A stretch of 64,000 bases of DNA from Clostridia bacterium (GCA_017463485.1 JAFTPD010000013.1:1-64000); one strand, 5' to 3'. Shown: positions 23,717 to 33,069, counted from the stretch's first letter. The notes: generated by a model not told the origin, from the sequence alone. A program made the numbers and translations.

Positions 23717-26227
23717 ATGAACAAGCATTTTATCACTCACCGTGACTACAAGACCGTGCGCTTCCCCACCCCTTGGGGCGACCATGGCTACGCCTTTGGA
23801 AAGTACAACTGCAAGGAGCTGAGCCTCGAACCGTTTGACGGTCTGCTTACCTTAAAAAAAGATTTTAAGGCACGAAAAAATCTCAAAAAGGCAACCGTCC
23901 GCGCAACCGCTATCGGCGTTTACGACCTTTTCGTAAACGGAGAGCGCGTTTTTGCCGAAATCACCGACGGCAAAAAAATATATGACGAATACAAGCCCGG
24001 CTGGACCGATCCGCGCAGTCGTGCCTTTGCCGACGAATACGACATTACTGCGCTTGTGGGTGAGGACAACCTCTTTGTTGCCGAGGTGTCTTCCGGCTGG
24101 TGCTGTGGTAGAATATCTTATGGATTTTACGATTATCCTCCCTGTGCCTTTTCTGCCGAAATAATCCTTACATACGAGGACGGCGAGGAGCGCATAATAA
24201 CGGGCGAGGATTGGCAGGCGGCTATCTGCGGCCCTGTGCTTCGTGCCGACCTCTGGGACGGCGAATATTACGACGCCCGTATTCCCCACGCATCTAAAAA
24301 TCCAAATGCGCACGAGTGGATAAGCGCTTCTATTTACGACGGCTTTTCGGGACAGGTTGTTGACCGCATAGGCCCTCCCATCCGCACGAATGAGTCGCTG
24401 TCAAGAAAGCCTTTAACTGCAAGGGTAATTGATGGCACGGTGGACAACGGCACCGACTACGGCAAGGTAAACGTCATTCGCCCCGCCGATGGCGAGGGTT
24501 GTGACGCGCAGACTCTTGCGGCAGGTCAGTCGGTTATTTTTGACATGGGACAGAATATGGTCGGACGTCCCGCAATAAAGCTTCGTGCGGCGCGTGGCAC
24601 TCGCATCCACGTTTGCGTGGCTGAAATGCTCAACGACAACGGCAAGGCGTCGGCAGGCAACGACGGCGCAGAGGGCAGCCTTTACATGGGCAACTACCGC
24701 TCGGCGCTTGCGAGAATAGTATATATCACAAGCGGCGATGGCGACGAGGTATACTTCCCCACCCACGCATTTTACGGCTTCAGATATCTTGAGATCGAAA
24801 CCGACGGTGACGTGGAGATACTGTCCGTCTGCGGCGAGGTCATTGGCTCACAGCTTGATTGGGTAGGCAATTTCGTCTGCGACCACGCTGATATAAATCA
24901 GCTTTACTCCAACGTGCTTTGGGGTATGCGCGGAAACTATTTTTCCGCCCCCACCGACTGCCCTCAGCGCGACGAGCGCTTTGGTTGGACGGGTGACACT
25001 CAGGTATTTATCGGCGCAGCTTCCTACCTTGCAAATGTGCGCGAATTTATGCGCAAGTGGCTGGGCGATATGCGCGACACGCAGATAGACAACGACGGCG
25101 CTTACTGCGACGTTGCTCCCCGAATGTTTGCAAAGCCTGTCAACAGCGGCAACTCCGCTTGGGCGGACGCTGGACTTATCGTGCCTTACAGAATGTGGGT
25201 CATGTATAAGGACAAGAGCCTTATCGAGGAGCATTTTGAGTCCATGGAGCTTTACATGGATTACATTGAGCGCAATTTCGGCATCAAGGGTGCAAAAGCG
25301 TGCTACGGTGACTGGCTGGCATACGATTACACTGATAATCGCTACGTAGCGACCGCTTATTACGTCAACGACCTGCGGCTTATGGAAAAGTTCTGCCGTA
25401 TTCTCGGCAAGTCCGAGCGCGCAGAATATTACCGCAACCGCACAGGCGAGGCGCTCGCATATTTCAGAGATACCTATTTCAAGGACGGCATGCCCATATA
25501 CGACACGCAGGCGGCCTACCTTATGGCTATCGACTTTGACCTGCTTGAGCCCGACGAGATTCCTGCCGCGGCAAAGCGACTCGAAGAAAAAATAATAGAA
25601 AACGGCTATCGTCTTTCTACCGGCTTCCTTGGAACTGCGATACTCTGCCGCGTGCTTTCCCGCGTAGGACTTACCGACCTTTGCTACGACCTGCTTTTGC
25701 AGACCGAAAACCCCTCTTGGCTGTACTCCGTCAAGCAGGGCGCAACGACTATATGGGAGCGCTGGAATTCCTACACTATTGCGGACGGCTTTGGAGAGGT
25801 GACGATGAACTCTTTCAACCACTACGCTTACGGCGCGGTGGCAGAGTGGTTCTATTCGGGCATGTGCGGAATCCTGCCTGACGAAAACAACCCTGCATTT
25901 TCACGCTTTATTATCGCACCCTGCCCCGATATGCGCACAGCGGACAAGCTGGTATGCGGACAGAAGAACATTAATTCCGCCGCCGCAGAATACAAATGCG
26001 ACTACGGAACGATAAAGAGCGGCTGGTCGCGAAAGGACGGCAAAACGACGTATACCGTCACCGTTCCAGAAGGTACGGTAGCCGAGGCTCGCTTTATCTG
26101 CAAGAGTGACCGCCTCACTCTCAACGGCAAGGTCGTTACCTCCGCCGAGCTTTGCGCACACCGCGACGGCGACAGACTTTGCTTTGACATATCCTCCGGC
26201 GACTACACGGTAGAGATCACAGACTAA
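23717..26227 (+). CDS. alpha-L-rhamnosidase (GH78)
   Basis: This 836-residue protein matches bacterial GH78 rhamnosidases in length and order. An N-terminal beta-sandwich part carries DLFVNGERVF and YKPGWTDP. A second beta domain has VIFDMGQNMVGRP. The (alpha/alpha)6 catalytic domain begins near 390 with the key motif DCPQRDER at 414-421 and GWTGD, holding the conserved acid residues. WAWADAGL-type (SAWADAGLIVPY) and TTIWERWNSY motifs follow. No signal peptide is seen, so it cleaves rhamnosides taken up into the cell. It sits in an operon with the propeller protein and a nucleoside phosphorylase-like gene. Confidence 0.93.
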   Translation: MNKHFITHRDYKTVRFPTPWGDHGYAFGKYNCKELSLEPFDGLLTLKKDFKARKNLKKATVRATAIGVYDLFVNGERVFAEITDGKKIYDEYKPGWTDPRSRAFADEYDITALVGEDNLFVAEVSSGWCCGRISYGFYDYPPCAFSAEIILTYEDGEERIITGEDWQAAICGPVLRADLWDGEYYDARIPHASKNPNAHEWISASIYDGFSGQVVDRIGPPIRTNESLSRKPLTARVIDGTVDNGTDYGKVNVIRPADGEGCDAQTLAAGQSVIFDMGQNMVGRPAIKLRAARGTRIHVCVAEMLNDNGKASAGNDGAEGSLYMGNYRSALARIVYITSGDGDEVYFPTHAFYGFRYLEIETDGDVEILSVCGEVIGSQLDWVGNFVCDHADINQLYSNVLWGMRGNYFSAPTDCPQRDERFGWTGDTQVFIGAASYLANVREFMRKWLGDMRDTQIDNDGAYCDVAPRMFAKPVNSGNSAWADAGLIVPYRMWVMYKDKSLIEEHFESMELYMDYIERNFGIKGAKACYGDWLAYDYTDNRYVATAYYVNDLRLMEKFCRILGKSERAEYYRNRTGEALAYFRDTYFKDGMPIYDTQAAYLMAIDFDLLEPDEIPAAAKRLEEKIIENGYRLSTGFLGTAILCRVLSRVGLTDLCYDLLLQTENPSWLYSVKQGATTIWERWNSYTIADGFGEVTMNSFNHYAYGAVAEWFYSGMCGILPDENNPAFSRFIIAPCPDMRTADKLVCGQKNINSAAAEYKCDYGTIKSGWSRKDGKTTYTVTVPEGTVAEARFICKSDRLTLNGKVVTSAELCAHRDGDRLCFDISSGDYTVEITD

Positions 26228-26266
26228 TCCACACCTGCGTCGCAGGGAGCATCAAGGAGAAAATAT

Positions 26267-27031
26267 ATGAGCATAATACATTCCTTTGACGAGGACCGCC
26301 ACGGCGTGGCGGATCCTTGCGACGTACTACCCAAAAGCCGGCAAAAGCTTGATGTTTGCATTATAAATTTCTCATACAAGATCATGGATGCGCTTTCCGA
26401 GGACGGGTTGCTCGTCCCCATAGACGACGTACCTGCCATAAAAAGCGTGGCTCATCTTTATCCCGTATATCTTTACAAGGGTAGCTCCGTCGGTGTGGTA
26501 CAGACCACCGTGGGTGCGCCCATAACGGCGGGACTTATAGAGGAGATATCCTACATATATTCCTGCCGCAAATTCGTTCTGTTCGGCTCCTGCGGAGGAC
26601 TTGACAAAAGCATTCCGCCAAACAAGCTTATTGTTCCCTCTCACGCATACCGCGACGAAGGAATGAGCTACCATTACGCCCCCGCCGCCGATTATATCGA
26701 AATCAAAAACTGTGATCGGGTGGCGGATATTCTGGGAGAGCTGGGGATAGACTACGTAGTCGGAAGATCTTGGACAACTGACGCCTTTTACCGCGAAACG
26801 CGCCGCAATATGGAGCGCAGACGAGCAGAGGGCTGTATCGCCGTTGAAATGGAGCTCAGTGCATGTCAGGCAGTGGCAGATTTCAGAGGCTGTGAGCTTT
26901 ACGCCTTTCTATACAGAGCAGACAACCTTGATTCTGAAACGTGGGATAAGGGTATCCTATCACTTATCTCTCTTGACGAGCGTCTGGCGCATTTTTTCAT
27001 CGCGCTGAAGATCGCGGAAAATGTAATCTGA
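26267..27031 (+). CDS. nucleoside phosphorylase (PNP/UDP family)
   Basis: This 254-residue protein belongs to the PNP_UDP_1 family, which splits nucleosides with phosphate into base and (deoxy)ribose-1-phosphate. TTVGAPITAGLIEE supplies the phosphate-binding and dimer region. FGSCGGLD (106-113) is the base-binding strand. VEMEL at 193-197 contains the ribose-binding Met-Glu pair. Substrate (purine or uridine) cannot be told from these motifs. Its place behind a rhamnosidase is unusual for nucleoside salvage; the spacing of 39 bases with a clear AAGGAG site supports one operon. Confidence 0.9.
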   Translation: MSIIHSFDEDRHGVADPCDVLPKSRQKLDVCIINFSYKIMDALSEDGLLVPIDDVPAIKSVAHLYPVYLYKGSSVGVVQTTVGAPITAGLIEEISYIYSCRKFVLFGSCGGLDKSIPPNKLIVPSHAYRDEGMSYHYAPAADYIEIKNCDRVADILGELGIDYVVGRSWTTDAFYRETRRNMERRRAEGCIAVEMELSACQAVADFRGCELYAFLYRADNLDSETWDKGILSLISLDERLAHFFIALKIAENVI

Positions 27032-27074
27032 ACCGACAAAAAATAATTGCCGCACCGGCGGCAAGGAGAGCAAT

Positions 27075-28760
27075 ATGAAAAAACTGTTTTTTCGCGCGGG
27101 CGTGATACTCTGCCTCGCCACCCTTTGCATTTCCCTTTTCGGCTGCAACAAAAGCGAGCCAACAGTGGACATGAGCCGTGTGGCTGCGGCAAACAACACC
27201 GAGGCGGTACTTGCGTCCTTTGATAACTACTACGTTCAATGGAGTGCAAAGCGGTACGGTATGCCCGAAAAGGTGCTTATCTCTGACGACTATATTTACT
27301 GCGACGACGGAGTAACGCCCGAGCTGTACGCGGGTGATCGAACCTATGAAAAAACCGACGACACCTACGTCGCCACGGTACGATTCCCCGAGGAGGTAGA
27401 GGCTTACGTATCCGACAAATACTTCAAGGCTCCCGTTATCGACAGCGGTGCGGCGGACGAGGAGGTCCTATCCGTTACGCAGGACGACTACCTTTTGAAC
27501 GTCACTACAAAGCTTTCCACCGACCGCTCCAAGGAGATCGCAGAGTCCTTTGACACAAAGAAAGCCTATTCTTACCTCAAAGCCGTGTACGTTATCAACC
27601 GCGACACGCTGACCGTGACCGACCTCACCTATTACTGTGTGCGTAGCGACGGCGGAGAAGCTCTGCTGGCAAACGCCCGTATCGCTTATGACGCCAAGGG
27701 CATCTGGGACGCGGAAAACATGTACGCTCACGCCACCGACACCTCTTACGAGATGCGCACTGTCACCATAGTACTCGACCCCGACACAAAAAATGAGCGG
27801 ACAGTAGGCTGCGTCGCGCGGCGCGGAGATCCCATCGCTCTGCGGCTCGGAGATAATTACAAGGCGGTATATTCCAACCGCGAATGTACCATTCCCTACC
27901 GAAGCGACGGAACTTACTCCGACAACGAAACGCTGTATTGCCGAGCCGTTGACGGTAGCTCTGCTGAGGTAAAGCTTTCCGACGTTATAGCAGCAAGCAG
28001 TACGAAGTCGATCCTTGAGGTATTTGAAAATTATTCTGTTCAAAAAACGGTAGGCGGCAAGCTCGTCGATGCCTTGCTGATAACCAAGGATTATATGTAT
28101 GCTACCGACGGCACTACCCCCGAGATCTATCTTTCAAGCGGACGCACATACGAAAAGGACGGTGACCGATACGTTGCGACAGTACGCGAGACAGCAGACG
28201 TGGAGGCTACCGTTGCGGACAAGTTTATGTCCCCTCTCGTTGCCGAGGGCATGGCAGATGACACCGTGCTTGAAATTGACGAGAACAACTATTATTTCTA
28301 TATCACCGTCCGCCCGTCAGCTCAGCGCACGGCAGATATTCTGTCGCTGTACGACGCGGAGGGACAGTATCAATACACAAAGGCTGAATATACAGTCAAC
28401 AAAGCCACGCTCACCCTTGTCACTGCCAGATATTTTGGAGTGAGCGAAAACGGCAGAGAAGCAGAGCTTTACCGTGTGTCCGCGACCTATAATACCGAGG
28501 ACTTGACCGAGGCGGTGGAAATGTACGAGTACGTTACCGACTCTTCGCACGATATGCGCACCGTCACCGTAATACTTGATCCAAATACGAATGACGAGCG
28601 CACAGTTTCGGCTACTGCGCGGCAGGGAGATCCTATCGCGCTGCGCTTAGGCAACGGCTACAAGGTCCTCTATACCGACCGAGAATGCACCGAGGTCTAC
28701 AAGAGCGACGGTACATACGTTGCCGACGAAATGTTGTATTGCCCGAAGGCTACGGAGTGA
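27075..28760 (+). CDS. lipoprotein made of two tandem copies of one domain
   Basis: This 561-residue protein has a signal peptide with lipobox LFGC (Cys24). The mature part is an internal duplication: repeat 1 about 36-302 and repeat 2 about 303-561. Both carry in the same order a F-D/E-N-Y-x-V-Q segment, GVTPELY/GTTPEIY, RTYEK, YVATVR, VSDKYF/VADKFM, EMRTVTIVLDP/DMRTVTVILDP, ERTV, GDPIALRLG, YRSDGTY/YKSDGTY and LYC. No enzyme motif is seen. Its position at the end of the rhamnosidase operon suggests a surface role in the same process, perhaps ligand binding. A strong terminator follows. Confidence 0.8.
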   Translation: MKKLFFRAGVILCLATLCISLFGCNKSEPTVDMSRVAAANNTEAVLASFDNYYVQWSAKRYGMPEKVLISDDYIYCDDGVTPELYAGDRTYEKTDDTYVATVRFPEEVEAYVSDKYFKAPVIDSGAADEEVLSVTQDDYLLNVTTKLSTDRSKEIAESFDTKKAYSYLKAVYVINRDTLTVTDLTYYCVRSDGGEALLANARIAYDAKGIWDAENMYAHATDTSYEMRTVTIVLDPDTKNERTVGCVARRGDPIALRLGDNYKAVYSNRECTIPYRSDGTYSDNETLYCRAVDGSSAEVKLSDVIAASSTKSILEVFENYSVQKTVGGKLVDALLITKDYMYATDGTTPEIYLSSGRTYEKDGDRYVATVRETADVEATVADKFMSPLVAEGMADDTVLEIDENNYYFYITVRPSAQRTADILSLYDAEGQYQYTKAEYTVNKATLTLVTARYFGVSENGREAELYRVSATYNTEDLTEAVEMYEYVTDSSHDMRTVTVILDPNTNDERTVSATARQGDPIALRLGNGYKVLYTDRECTEVYKSDGTYVADEMLYCPKATE

Positions 28761-28770
28761 TATAATCAAA

Positions 28771-28806
28771 GAACAGGCTTTTCGCACGTGTGCGAAAAGC
28801 CTGTTC
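28771..28806. terminator. bidirectional terminator
   Basis: GAACAGGCTTTTCGCAC and its perfect complement form a 17-bp stem with a 2-base loop between convergent genes. It is followed by TGGTTTTTAATTT. Its core overlaps in sequence with the GCTTTTCGC hairpins seen elsewhere. Confidence 0.9.
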
Positions 28807-28812
28807 TGGTTT

Positions 28813-29430
28813 TTAATTTGCTTTACCTTCCATAAAGTACGCCGCTTCCATATCCGCTACGCTCAGCGCGTATGCGAGGGGAAACATTTCAAGCGCTTTT
28901 CCAACCGTACCAGGATCCTCCGTTCCCGAAAAGCCCATGTGATAGCGAATGGCAAACGCCTCATCGCGGGTAAGCTTCATATATCCCGACAGAATATACA
29001 CCGATTTCTCGCCGTGTCCGTAGGGCAGACTGTCCTCAATGGTGTAGTAAGGAACGCTCTCCCACCTTCCCTCCGCATTCTTTACGTTGCGATAGGAGGT
29101 CTTATAGAAATTTATCTTGCACAGATCGTGCATCAGGGCGGCGATAGCCACGCTCTCCTCGGGATAGCTGATGCCGTACATATCCTTCACTCTCGGACGC
29201 GCGAGAATATCGCAAAGGCAGTCGTACACGTTAAGGCTGTGCTGAAGCAGTCCGCCTTCAAAGTTTCCGTGGTATCTCGTGGACGCGGGGGCGGTGAAAA
29301 AGTCACAGCTATCGGACGTCAAAAACGCCAGCAGCTTATCCGCGCCCTCTCTTTTGATCTTACTCGTATATATGTCGATAAATCTCTGTCGGTTTACCTC
29401 AAGCATTGCGATAGGGTCGTTGTTTATCAT
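28813..29430 (-). CDS. HD-domain phosphohydrolase
   Basis: This 205-residue protein has the HD superfamily metal motif: His64 in LLQHSLNVYD, His101-Asp102 in ALMHDLCKI, a further His in PYGHGEKSVY, IRYHMGFSG, and Asp in VADMEAAY. Members hydrolyse phosphate esters such as nucleotides or cyclic nucleotides; the substrate is unknown. The start codon is 1 base from the stop of the MATE gene, so both are co-transcribed, although no functional link is known. Confidence 0.88.
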   Translation of the reverse strand: MINNDPIAMLEVNRQRFIDIYTSKIKREGADKLLAFLTSDSCDFFTAPASTRYHGNFEGGLLQHSLNVYDCLCDILARPRVKDMYGISYPEESVAIAALMHDLCKINFYKTSYRNVKNAEGRWESVPYYTIEDSLPYGHGEKSVYILSGYMKLTRDEAFAIRYHMGFSGTEDPGTVGKALEMFPLAYALSVADMEAAYFMEGKAN

Positions 29431-29431
29431 A

Positions 29432-30817
29432 TCAAAGCTCCTTTATTTCTTTACTGCTTTTTGTCCGCATCAGCCGTTTATAGAAGAACACAAGCAGGCA
29501 CAGATGTGCGGCTGCCGTCAGCGCCCACGTGATAGGATAGCTTATGTAAAGCGCCTGAATGTTTTGCGGGAACAAGGGACACACGGTATATATCCACAAT
29601 ATACGCAAAGCGCACGAGCCGATCAGTGCCACTATCATGGGAGGAATCGCCCGCCCCATTCCGCGTACCACACCACAGAGCGTATCCATTATTCCACACA
29701 GCACGTAGAAGGTGGCTATTATATTTGTGCGGTTCATTCCCGCCGCGATAACGTCGGGCTTCCCCGGCTCGTATATGCCGATAAGCTGTTCGCCGAAAAT
29801 GAGCAGAACGGGAGTCATCACTACTGCCACGCAAGCGACAAGAGCAACGGCAAGAATGGTTATTTTCTTTATCCGTTCATATTTTCCCGCGCCTGCATTC
29901 TGCCCTGTGAAGTTTATCGCAGCCTGTGAAACTGCGTTCATGGAGGTATACATAAAGCCCTCAATATTTCCCGCCGCGGCGTTACCCGCCATTACCACCG
30001 TGCCGTAGCCGTTGACGGTGGATTGAATAAGCACATTGGAAAGTGAGAACAGCGTTCCCTGTATGCCTGCAGGAAGTCCTATGGTAACGATCTTAGCAAG
30101 AATTTTTCCCGTGGGCTTTATTCCCGTAATACGGCATATACTCTTGCCGCTGAAAAAATGAATTATCACCAGCACAGCCGAAATATACTGCGACACAGCC
30201 GTAGCAATGCCTACACCCATAGCACCGAGGTGGAAGTAGACCGTCATAACGTAGTTAAGAAGCACGTTGGCAACACCCGCTATGGAAAGGAATATCAGCG
30301 GTCGCTTGGTATCTCCCGACGCGCGTAATATCGCCGCCATGTAGTTATATACAAGGCAGGCAGGGATACCCACGAAATACGCCTTCATGTAAGGCACAGC
30401 TTCCTGCAAAACATCGCTCGGTGTTTCCATAAGCAAAAGCAACGGTTTTGACAGCACAAATCCAAACACGCCCACTGCAACTCCCGCAAGCAGGGAGGAA
30501 GCAAATGCGGTGTTGATTATTTTATTCAGGTCGTCCTGTCGCTTTGCGCCTATCGCCTGCGATGCGGTTACTCCCGCGCCTACGGACAGTCCCATAAAGG
30601 CGTTTATGATAAGCTGTATCAACGAGCCACAGCATCCGACGCCCGCGAGTGCGGCACTTCCTGCGTACCGTCCCACCATAACGAGATCGGTCGCGTTGAA
30701 CAACAGCTGTAAGATTCCCGTCAAAATAATAGGTATGGTGAACTTTATCATTTTGCCGAGCAGCGGGCCCTCGGTCATATCCACCGCGAGGCGCGTCGTT
30801 TTCGCCTGTGTGTTCAT
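29432..30817 (-). CDS. MATE family efflux transporter
   Basis: This protein of about 461 residues has 12 hydrophobic segments in two similar halves. It carries the MATE signatures PIILTGILQLLFNATDLVMVGR (seen as PIILTGIL and FNATDLVMVGRY) and GLPAGIQGTLFSLSNVLIQS in part (GLPAGIQG, LSNVLIQS). It should export drugs or metabolites by Na+ or H+ antiport. ATG at 30817 is chosen because AGGGGGGCG lies four bases upstream; the longer frame to 30964 crosses the promoter. It leads an operon with the HD protein. Confidence 0.93.
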   Translation of the reverse strand: MNTQAKTTRLAVDMTEGPLLGKMIKFTIPIILTGILQLLFNATDLVMVGRYAGSAALAGVGCCGSLIQLIINAFMGLSVGAGVTASQAIGAKRQDDLNKIINTAFASSLLAGVAVGVFGFVLSKPLLLLMETPSDVLQEAVPYMKAYFVGIPACLVYNYMAAILRASGDTKRPLIFLSIAGVANVLLNYVMTVYFHLGAMGVGIATAVSQYISAVLVIIHFFSGKSICRITGIKPTGKILAKIVTIGLPAGIQGTLFSLSNVLIQSTVNGYGTVVMAGNAAAGNIEGFMYTSMNAVSQAAINFTGQNAGAGKYERIKKITILAVALVACVAVVMTPVLLIFGEQLIGIYEPGKPDVIAAGMNRTNIIATFYVLCGIMDTLCGVVRGMGRAIPPMIVALIGSCALRILWIYTVCPLFPQNIQALYISYPITWALTAAAHLCLLVFFYKRLMRTKSSKEIKEL

Positions 30818-30869
30818 TTTTCGCCCCCCTGTAGACTCGGAATCGTTTTTATGCAAAGCATACAGTCTT

Positions 30870-30897
30870 ATTATACAACTTTTAAAATTATTGTCAA
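30870..30897 (-). promoter_or_regulatory. promoter of the MATE operon
   Basis: Minus-strand TTGACA (30892-30897) and TATAAT (30870-30875) are spaced by 16 bases, about 53 bases before the ATG. Confidence 0.75.
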
Positions 30898-30927
30898 GCG
30901 CGGTGGGCAAAAAATATCTGAAATCTA

Positions 30928-30956
30928 TTGACAAATTTTCCAAGTGGGAGTATAAT
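30928..30956 (+). promoter_or_regulatory. promoter of the folate leader
   Basis: TTGACA (30928-30933) and TATAAT (30951-30956) are 17 bases apart. Transcription would start near 30963, about 32 bases before the riboswitch. Confidence 0.85.
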
Positions 30957-30994
30957 ATTCGCATAAGTTGGAAAAAATATGTTTCCGCTTGATT

Positions 30995-31095
30995 TGAAGA
31001 GTAAAAGCACGAGCGTCAAGTGCCGATGGGACGGGGAGTTGCCGGTCGGACGAAAGTGAGATTTCGCTGCGGTTCGCGCTTTGCATCCCGCTTCA
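30995..31095 (+). ncRNA. tetrahydrofolate (THF, folT-type) riboswitch
   Basis: The leader shows the class I THF layout. P1 pairs GAAG (30996-30999) with CTTC (31091-31094). P2 pairs AAAGCACGAGC with GTTCGCGCTTT (10 of 11 positions). The conserved GCGTCAAGTG and GACGAAAG follow P2 and P3. P3 pairs CCGA with TCGG. Its loop GGGA can pair with TCCC in the conserved TTGCATCCCGC near the 3' end, forming the pseudoknot. The next gene is folT, as in known cases. Confidence 0.85.
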
Positions 31096-31135
31096 TACGG
31101 CAAAAAGAGAATTTACCGCGCATAATATTTATGCG

Positions 31136-31180
31136 CTCCTCCCTTTCCTGCCTTATGAGCAGGCAAAGAGGAGGTTTTTT
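31136..31180 (+). promoter_or_regulatory. hairpin that hides the folT ribosome binding site and ends in a T-run
   Basis: CTCCTC..TTT..CCTGC pairs with GCAGG..AAA..GAGGAG, and the 3' strand contains the folT Shine-Dalgarno GAGGAGG. Seven Ts follow directly before the ATG at 31182. The same stem could therefore block ribosomes or terminate transcription. A second palindrome (GCGCATAA/TTATGCGC, 31119-31137) precedes it and may be the switch partner. Confidence 0.7.
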
Positions 31181-31181
31181 T

Positions 31182-31769
31182 ATGCAAAAAAAGCAAAAAA
31201 ATGCGCTGTTTGGAAGTCTGTACGGCCTTGTTTTGTCGGCAAATCTTGCCGCTCTGAGTATAGTGCTCGGTAAGTATCTTGCAATAAATATCGACCAGTA
31301 TATCCGAATCAGCTTTGAAAATCTACCCATAATCGTGGGAGGATTTTTCTTCGGGCCCGTTGTGGGCGCGGTTATCGGTGCTGTGGCTGACCTTATCGGA
31401 TGCGTGATGGTGGGCTATGCCATCAATCCCATAATCACCTGCGGCGCGGCTGTTATAGGTGCTGTTGCGGGAGTAGTCGGGTGGCTTATTTTCAGAAATC
31501 AAAGCACTCGCACACGGCGCACGGTGGCGGCATTTGTCGCGACGGCGGCGGCTCACGTGCTGGGCTCAATGATAATTAAAAGTATTGGTATGTATGTATA
31601 TTACGGACATGCCCTTGAGGTTCTGTGGGTGCGTATTCCTCTTTATATCTGTATTGCCGCCGCGGAGGGCGCACTTATGGCAGTGCTTGCAAACAGCCGC
31701 GTATTCACTCGTGAGCGGGACAAGATAATTCCCCAGAGGAGGAGTAATAAAAATGATGACGTACAGTGA
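31182..31769 (+). CDS. folT: folate ECF transporter S component FolT
   Basis: This 195-residue membrane protein has about six hydrophobic segments. It carries ALSIVLGKYLAIN and IRISFENLPIIVGGFFFGP, here read as RISFENLPII and GFFFGPVVGA, which are typical of FolT. DLIGCVMVGYAINPIITCGA follows (as DLIGCVM and YAINPI). It binds folate and works with a separate EcfA/A'/T module not found in this window. The start at 31182 is fixed by the GGAGG site. It overlaps folC by 17 bases. Control by the THF riboswitch is expected. Confidence 0.92.
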   Translation: MQKKQKNALFGSLYGLVLSANLAALSIVLGKYLAINIDQYIRISFENLPIIVGGFFFGPVVGAVIGAVADLIGCVMVGYAINPIITCGAAVIGAVAGVVGWLIFRNQSTRTRRTVAAFVATAAAHVLGSMIIKSIGMYVYYGHALEVLWVRIPLYICIAAAEGALMAVLANSRVFTRERDKIIPQRRSNKNDDVQ

Positions 31770-33069
31770 GGCGCTGGAATATATACATTCGGTAACGTGG
31801 CTTGGCAGTCGCCCGGGACTTGACCGCACGCGCGAGCTTATGCGGAGGCTTGGCAACCCGCAAAACGAGCTGAAATTCATTCATATCGCGGGAACTAACG
31901 GCAAGGGCTCTACCTCTGCCATGCTCGCCGAAATACTGAAATGCGCGGGCTACAAGGTCGGTCTTTACACATCCCCCTTCATCCTCCGCTTCAACGAGCG
32001 CATGAGAATAGACGGCGAGGACATTCCCGACGACGAGCTTGCCGAGATAACCGAATACGTCCGCCCCTTTGCCAACTCCATGGAAGATACGCCCACAGAG
32101 TTTGAGCTTATAACTGCTATTGCTTTCGTTTATTTTGCAAGACACAAGTGCGATTACGTCGTGCTTGAGGTGGGCATGGGCGGCGCGCTTGACTCTACGA
32201 ATATCATTGATACAGCTGTACTTTCTATCATAACGGGAATTGCCATGGATCACACGGCGTTCCTTGGCGACACCCTTGAAAAGATCGCCGCACAGAAGGC
32301 GGGGATTATCAAGCGAGGCACTCCCGTTCTCCTCGGCACTCAGCACGGTGATTTCGATGCGGGCTTTGACGGCGGTATCGGCAAGGAGGGTGCTGAAAGC
32401 ATCCGCCGCGTCATATCGTCGGAGGCAAAGCGTCAGGACGCGCCATTTTATGGCGTTAACCTTGGACGCACCGATATCATCCGACAGGACCTCGACGGCT
32501 GTGACTTGTCCTTCGACGGCAAGAAATATCATCTCTCCCTGCTCGGCTCGTATCAGCCGTACAATGCGTTTACCGCTTTAGCCGCTTGCGATATTCTGCG
32601 CGAGACGGGCTTGAATATTCCCTACTCCGCCGAGGTCGCGGGACTTGAGCGCGTGATCTGGCGAGGACGGTTTGAAATACTCTCACGACAGCCGCTTATC
32701 ATCTCCGATGGCGGACACAATCCCGAGGGAATTGACGCGGCGGTGCGCAGTATCAAGAACTGCTTTGGGGACAAAAAGGTCAATATCGTCAGCGGAGTTA
32801 TGGCTGACAAGGACTACGGCTACATGATAAGCAGTATGGCAAGAGTAGCGCACTCTGCGTTTACCGTCCGCCCAGACAATCCGCGCGCTCTGGATGCCGA
32901 CAGATACGCCGAGGAATTCAAGGCTCACGGCGTCCCCGCAAAGGCATATCCCTCGCTTTATGCGGCACTTGAGGCGGCAACGCAAAACGGACTGCCGACC
33001 GTTTGCCTCGGCTCGCTGTATATGTACGGTCAGGTAGTTGAGGCTGTGCGCGCGCTCAGCGGCAAATGA
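31753..33069 (+). CDS. folC: bifunctional folylpolyglutamate/dihydrofolate synthase
   Basis: This 438-residue Mur-ligase family enzyme adds glutamate to (dihydro)folates, which traps them in the cell. The P-loop is HIAGTNGKGSTSAM with GTNGKGST at 47-54. YTSPFILRFNERM, ITAIAFVYFA, LEVGMGGALDSTN (typical LEVGLGGRLDATN) and the C-terminal SDGGHNPEGI are all present. AGAGGAGG lies upstream of two adjacent ATGs; the first is used. Overlap with folT shows that uptake and retention of folate are under one riboswitch. Confidence 0.94.
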   Translation: MMTYSEALEYIHSVTWLGSRPGLDRTRELMRRLGNPQNELKFIHIAGTNGKGSTSAMLAEILKCAGYKVGLYTSPFILRFNERMRIDGEDIPDDELAEITEYVRPFANSMEDTPTEFELITAIAFVYFARHKCDYVVLEVGMGGALDSTNIIDTAVLSIITGIAMDHTAFLGDTLEKIAAQKAGIIKRGTPVLLGTQHGDFDAGFDGGIGKEGAESIRRVISSEAKRQDAPFYGVNLGRTDIIRQDLDGCDLSFDGKKYHLSLLGSYQPYNAFTALAACDILRETGLNIPYSAEVAGLERVIWRGRFEILSRQPLIISDGGHNPEGIDAAVRSIKNCFGDKKVNIVSGVMADKDYGYMISSMARVAHSAFTVRPDNPRALDADRYAEEFKAHGVPAKAYPSLYAALEAATQNGLPTVCLGSLYMYGQVVEAVRALSGK

